Assembly (NCBI GenBank): GCA_025360125.1 | Contig: JANYCU010000035.1 | Location: 62,001 to 126,000 of the forward strand | Source: Armatimonadota bacterium | GTDB taxonomy: Bacteria; Armatimonadota; Fimbriimonadia; Fimbriimonadales; Fimbriimonadaceae | Direction: 5' to 3' | Length of the DNA: 64,000 nucleotides | Part shown: in pieces, positions 62,762 to 64,000 of the stretch | Numbering within the stretch: position 1 is the first letter of the stretch | Layout of the letters: each line of letters starts with the position of its first letter | Made by a program: the position numbers and the translations under genes | Notes under the pieces: model-generated | Told to the model about the DNA's origin: nothing | Database searches by the model: none | Seen by the model: only the letters and a program-made list of their open reading frames with translations

Positions 62762-64000
<1,239 letters not shown>

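Overview
The window reads as chromosome of a free-living, Gram-negative-type bacterium of roughly 50% GC. It carries a PEP-CTERM surface protein, TolC/RND efflux, a flagellin, a capsule or EPS locus, a B. subtilis-type SdhC and a fused 2-oxoacid dehydrogenase E1. This mix fits Armatimonadota (Fimbriimonas-like) best, but that assignment is my inference and not proven by any single marker.

Layout: 1-2875 holds the 3' end of hmgA, an unknown membrane-anchored protein and a PEP-CTERM protein whose signal peptide is out of frame. 2872-20461 is a polysaccharide locus: nucleotide-sugar enzymes (UDP-xylose synthase, cupin epimerase, Ugd, Gmd), five GT4 glycosyltransferases, a Wzx-like flippase, a Wzy/ligase-like protein, a Wzc-like co-polymerase with a ruined kinase site, a polytopic GT-C-like protein and a WcaJ-type initiating transferase. 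glmS follows. 22498-26774 holds an ABC exporter pair and a fused E1. 26858-31385 is an AT-rich island of unknown secreted proteins containing a duplicated two-gene module, one copy of which is eroded. 31428-40090 holds a PLP enzyme, an efflux operon led by an AbrB-type regulator (TolC, MFP and an enlarged RND pump) and rplU-rpmA. 40286-43766 holds a clostripain-like lipoprotein with Ser at the Cys position, a structured intergenic stretch and flagellin. 44071-55034 is mostly housekeeping: an Ntn asparaginase, selB, sdhC, eno, truB, nrnA, and another GT4. 55303-59515 is a three-gene cassette (Mrr-type nuclease, small acidic protein, zinc-hook ABC ATPase) arranged like a Lamassu/ABC-3C defence system. 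The end holds an orphan rRNA-leader-like stretch, a TlpA-like thioredoxin, a CAP-domain protein and the start of a membrane Ser/Thr kinase.

A theme across the window is leaderless transcription: many genes have a -10-like hexamer (TACAAT, TAGAAT, GATAAT, TACACT) ending 6-8 bases before ATG or GTG, with no room for a Shine-Dalgarno site. I used this to choose several starts.

No rRNA, tRNA, CRISPR array, transposase or phage gene was seen.
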